Part shown: positions 5,114 through 6,497 of the stretch, in pieces
Position numbering within the stretch: the first letter of the stretch is position 1
Layout: every line of letters starts with the position of its first letter
Origin: an uncultured Ignavibacteriota bacterium
GTDB taxonomy: Bacteria; Bacteroidota; Ignavibacteria; Tepidaquicellales; Tepidaquicellaceae
Length of the DNA stretch: 6,497 nucleotides
Reading direction: 5' to 3'
Assembly (NCBI GenBank): GCA_937959065.1
Contig: CALGOI010000265.1
Location: 1-6,497, forward strand
Translations under genes and position numbers: made by a program
Notes under the pieces: generated by a model
The model's database searches: none
What the model was told of the DNA's origin: nothing
What the model saw: the letters and a program-made list of their open reading frames with translations, nothing else

Positions 5114-5554
5114 ACAGCCCTCTAATGTTAATTTTTAAAAGTTTATTTAATCTTGGCCCAGTTATTATTAAATTGTTTCTATTTAATAGAAATTGAATAT
5201 AATAGTTTTATCTAATAAATTTACATTAAAATATTAATCCTTAATAATACCGGGTTTCCGGTTTAAAATTAATTTAAATTTTTTAAGATTTTTAGTACTA
5301 TTATAGCTTTAAAACTTTATTTGTTTAACCCTCCTTTAACAAAAACACTAAAACTAAACAATATTTAAACATTTTACTAATTTCTTATTCAACATTAAAA
5401 GAATAAAAACACAATGTCAATACTAATTTTTAGCTTATTTTATTAGTAAGATTACTATATTGATATCATGTAAATATTTAAGCCACTTATACTATCTATT
5501 CCATTTAACATAAATTAAAAAAAATGTACCTTATGTATTAAATTAAATCAATAC
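5114..5554. other. AT-rich divergent intergenic region between the propeller gene and murI
   Basis: This 441-base stretch contains no convincing coding region. The left ~270 bases would be the leader of the 3446-5113 gene. They hold a small GC hairpin (ACCGG 5249-5253, GTTT, CCGGT 5258-5262), the palindrome TAGTACTA (5293-5300) and an orphan Shine-Dalgarno-like AAAGGAGGG on the minus strand (5329-5337). The candidate promoter is at 5392-5420. The heptamer TACTAAT occurs at 5375-5381 and 5421-5427, and inverted at 5442-5448. To the right lies the murI upstream region, where I see no well-spaced promoter. Confidence 0.7.
5392..5420 (-). promoter_or_regulatory. Sigma-70-like promoter for the 555-residue propeller gene
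   Basis: On the minus strand TTGACA (5415-5420) is followed after 17 bases by TAATGT (5392-5397). The predicted start is near 5385. The sequence before the -35 box (AATAAGCTAAAAATTAGTA) closely resembles that before the promoter at 1412-1439 (AATAAACTAATAAATAGTA), so similarity extends beyond the hexamer itself. The -10 match is partial and the implied leader is long. Confidence 0.55.
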
Positions 5555-6370
5555 TTGGACTACAAGATCACACCCCGCAGCCCAATAGGCATATTTGATT
5601 CAGGAATTGGAGGATTGACAGTCGCAAAGTCACTGTTTAAGCTGCTTCCTAATGAGAACATAATATACCTGGGCGATTCAGCCCGTTTACCTTACGGTAC
5701 AAAATCCAAAGAAACAGTAATTCTTTACTCTATCGAGTGCTTAAAGTTTCTCTTGAAGCAAAAAGTCAAACTAATAGTAATAGCTTGCAACACATCCTCT
5801 GCAATTTCAGTGCCATTTTTAAGAAAGATAACTAAGATACCTATAATAGGGGTAATAGAGCCCGGTGCTTACGCGGCTACTTTATCTTCAAAATCGGGTA
5901 AAATAGGAGTGATCGGTACCCGGGCAACCATAAATAGCGGTGCTTATGAGAAGGAAATAAAGAAATTAAACAAAAAGAGTAAGGTATATCCCAAAAGCTG
6001 CAGTATGTTCGTACAGCTGGCTGAGGACGGCTGGACCGATAACAAGGTAGCAAAATTAACCGCAAAAGAGTACCTGACTGACCTTAAAAAAAGTAGTATA
6101 GACACTCTGATAATGGGTTGTACACACTACCCTATCCTTAGAAATACAATTCAGGAAACAGTAGGAAAAAAGATACAGCTGATAGATCCGGGCGAGGAGA
6201 CAGCAAAGGAAGCTCAAAGAATATTGGAAGATAATTCATTGCTTAATCCGCAGAAGAAAAACGGATATCATAAATTCTTCGTAACGGATTACCCGGTGAA
6301 TTTTAAACAGATCAGTGAGAGGTTCCTCGGCAAGAAGATCAAAGAAGTCAAAAAAGTAAAACTAACATAA
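5555..6370 (+). CDS. murI: Glutamate racemase
   Basis: MurI interconverts L- and D-glutamate in the cytoplasm and supplies D-Glu for the peptidoglycan stem peptide. The 271-residue length is normal for the family. Visible motifs are IGIFDSGIGGLTV (residues 11-23, with the Asp15-Ser16 pair), YLGDSARLPYG (38-48), the first catalytic cysteine in ACNTSSA (Cys78), GVIEPGA (99-105), the GTRAT loop (121-125) and the second catalytic cysteine in GCTHYPIL (Cys189, His191). The C-terminal VTDYPVNFKQISERFLG is like that of Bacteroidetes/Chlorobi homologues. The start is TTG at 5555: no in-frame ATG or GTG lies between it and the stop at 5516-5518, and it puts ten residues before the first conserved strand. 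No Shine-Dalgarno site precedes it. pyrE follows after 9 bases, so the two are probably cotranscribed, although they serve different pathways. Confidence 0.95.
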   Translation: MDYKITPRSPIGIFDSGIGGLTVAKSLFKLLPNENIIYLGDSARLPYGTKSKETVILYSIECLKFLLKQKVKLIVIACNTSSAISVPFLRKITKIPIIGVIEPGAYAATLSSKSGKIGVIGTRATINSGAYEKEIKKLNKKSKVYPKSCSMFVQLAEDGWTDNKVAKLTAKEYLTDLKKSSIDTLIMGCTHYPILRNTIQETVGKKIQLIDPGEETAKEAQRILEDNSLLNPQKKNGYHKFFVTDYPVNFKQISERFLGKKIKEVKKVKLT

Positions 6371-6379
6371 TAATTTATA

Positions 6380-6497
6380 ATGACAGGTGAAGAAGTATTA
6401 GAGATATTTAAAAAGACCGGGTCATACCTCGAGGGTCATTTCGTTCTGACCTCGGGTGATCACAGTCCGCATTATTTTCAGAAGTCGAAGGTATTCC
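6380..6497 (+). CDS. pyrE: Orotate phosphoribosyltransferase, N-terminal part (runs off the window)
   Basis: PyrE joins orotate to PRPP to give orotidine 5'-monophosphate in pyrimidine synthesis. Only 39 codons are present: MTGEEVLEIFKKTGSYLEG, followed by HFVLTSGDHSPHYFQKSKVF. The helix ending in the Lys-Thr-Gly turn, then EGHFxLTSGxHSxxYFQK, is the well-conserved N-terminal signature of this family. The PRPP-binding motif would lie beyond the window edge. The ATG at 6380 is 9 bases after the murI stop (6368-6370). No Shine-Dalgarno site is evident, so translation may be linked to murI through close spacing. Only the extreme N-terminus is visible, but the signature is distinctive. Confidence 0.88.
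   Translation, partial: MTGEEVLEIFKKTGSYLEGHFVLTSGDHSPHYFQKSKVF

Noticed and set aside
5460..5493. murI promoter with TTGATA (5460-5465) and TATACT (5488-5493)
   Set aside because: The 22-base spacing is too long for a sigma-70 promoter; the -10 match alone is weak evidence in such AT-rich DNA.
5877..6065. Minus-strand open frame of 62 codons inside murI
   Set aside because: It is fully covered by murI codons with strong family motifs; no supporting signals on the minus strand.

Overview
The window most likely comes from an Ignavibacteriota-like member of the Fibrobacteres-Chlorobi-Bacteroidetes group. The main evidence is three secreted proteins that end in a C-terminal domain opening with YPNPFNP(S/T)TKIKFDIP and closing with VDT(K/R)KM(V/I)xxK. 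This is the 'type A' T9SS-style sorting/FlgD-Ig-like tail, and the FNPST spelling is typical of Ignavibacteria and neighbouring candidate phyla. The DNA is AT-rich, intergenic stretches especially so. Several genes lack a clear Shine-Dalgarno site, and each of the three signal peptides is followed by Gln at the predicted cleavage point, a habit known in this group. No components of the secretion machinery lie in the window.

Layout. Positions 1-107 (+) hold the last 34 codons of a gene that looks like a universal stress protein. A strong hairpin at 115-139 separates it from the convergent block. Then come three genes on the minus strand, transcribed right to left: a secreted 555-residue seven-bladed propeller protein (3446-5113), its paralogue of 553 residues (1463-3124), and a 366-residue protein with a jelly-roll-like domain and a fibronectin type III domain (186-1286). 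All three share the same C-terminal sorting tail. To the right, in the other direction, lie murI (glutamate racemase, 5555-6370) and the first 39 codons of pyrE (orotate phosphoribosyltransferase, from 6380). Their 9-base gap suggests one transcript.

The three minus-strand genes look like a small family of exported or surface-displayed adhesive/binding proteins. Each has a TTGACATT element upstream, with a -10-like hexamer 16-17 bases further on and a conserved TAGT(A/C) in front of it. This suggests three separate promoters of one type rather than one operon. The first and third genes also share a roughly 70-base 3' flank: a 22-base block next to the stop codon, then a terminator hairpin whose inner stem differs in a compensated way. 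The middle gene lacks this flank, and the promoter of the next gene starts about 23 bases after its stop.

I see no mobile element, CRISPR array or RNA gene, and no clearly new enzymatic system. The most interesting material is the regulatory and modular repeat structure of the surface-protein cluster.
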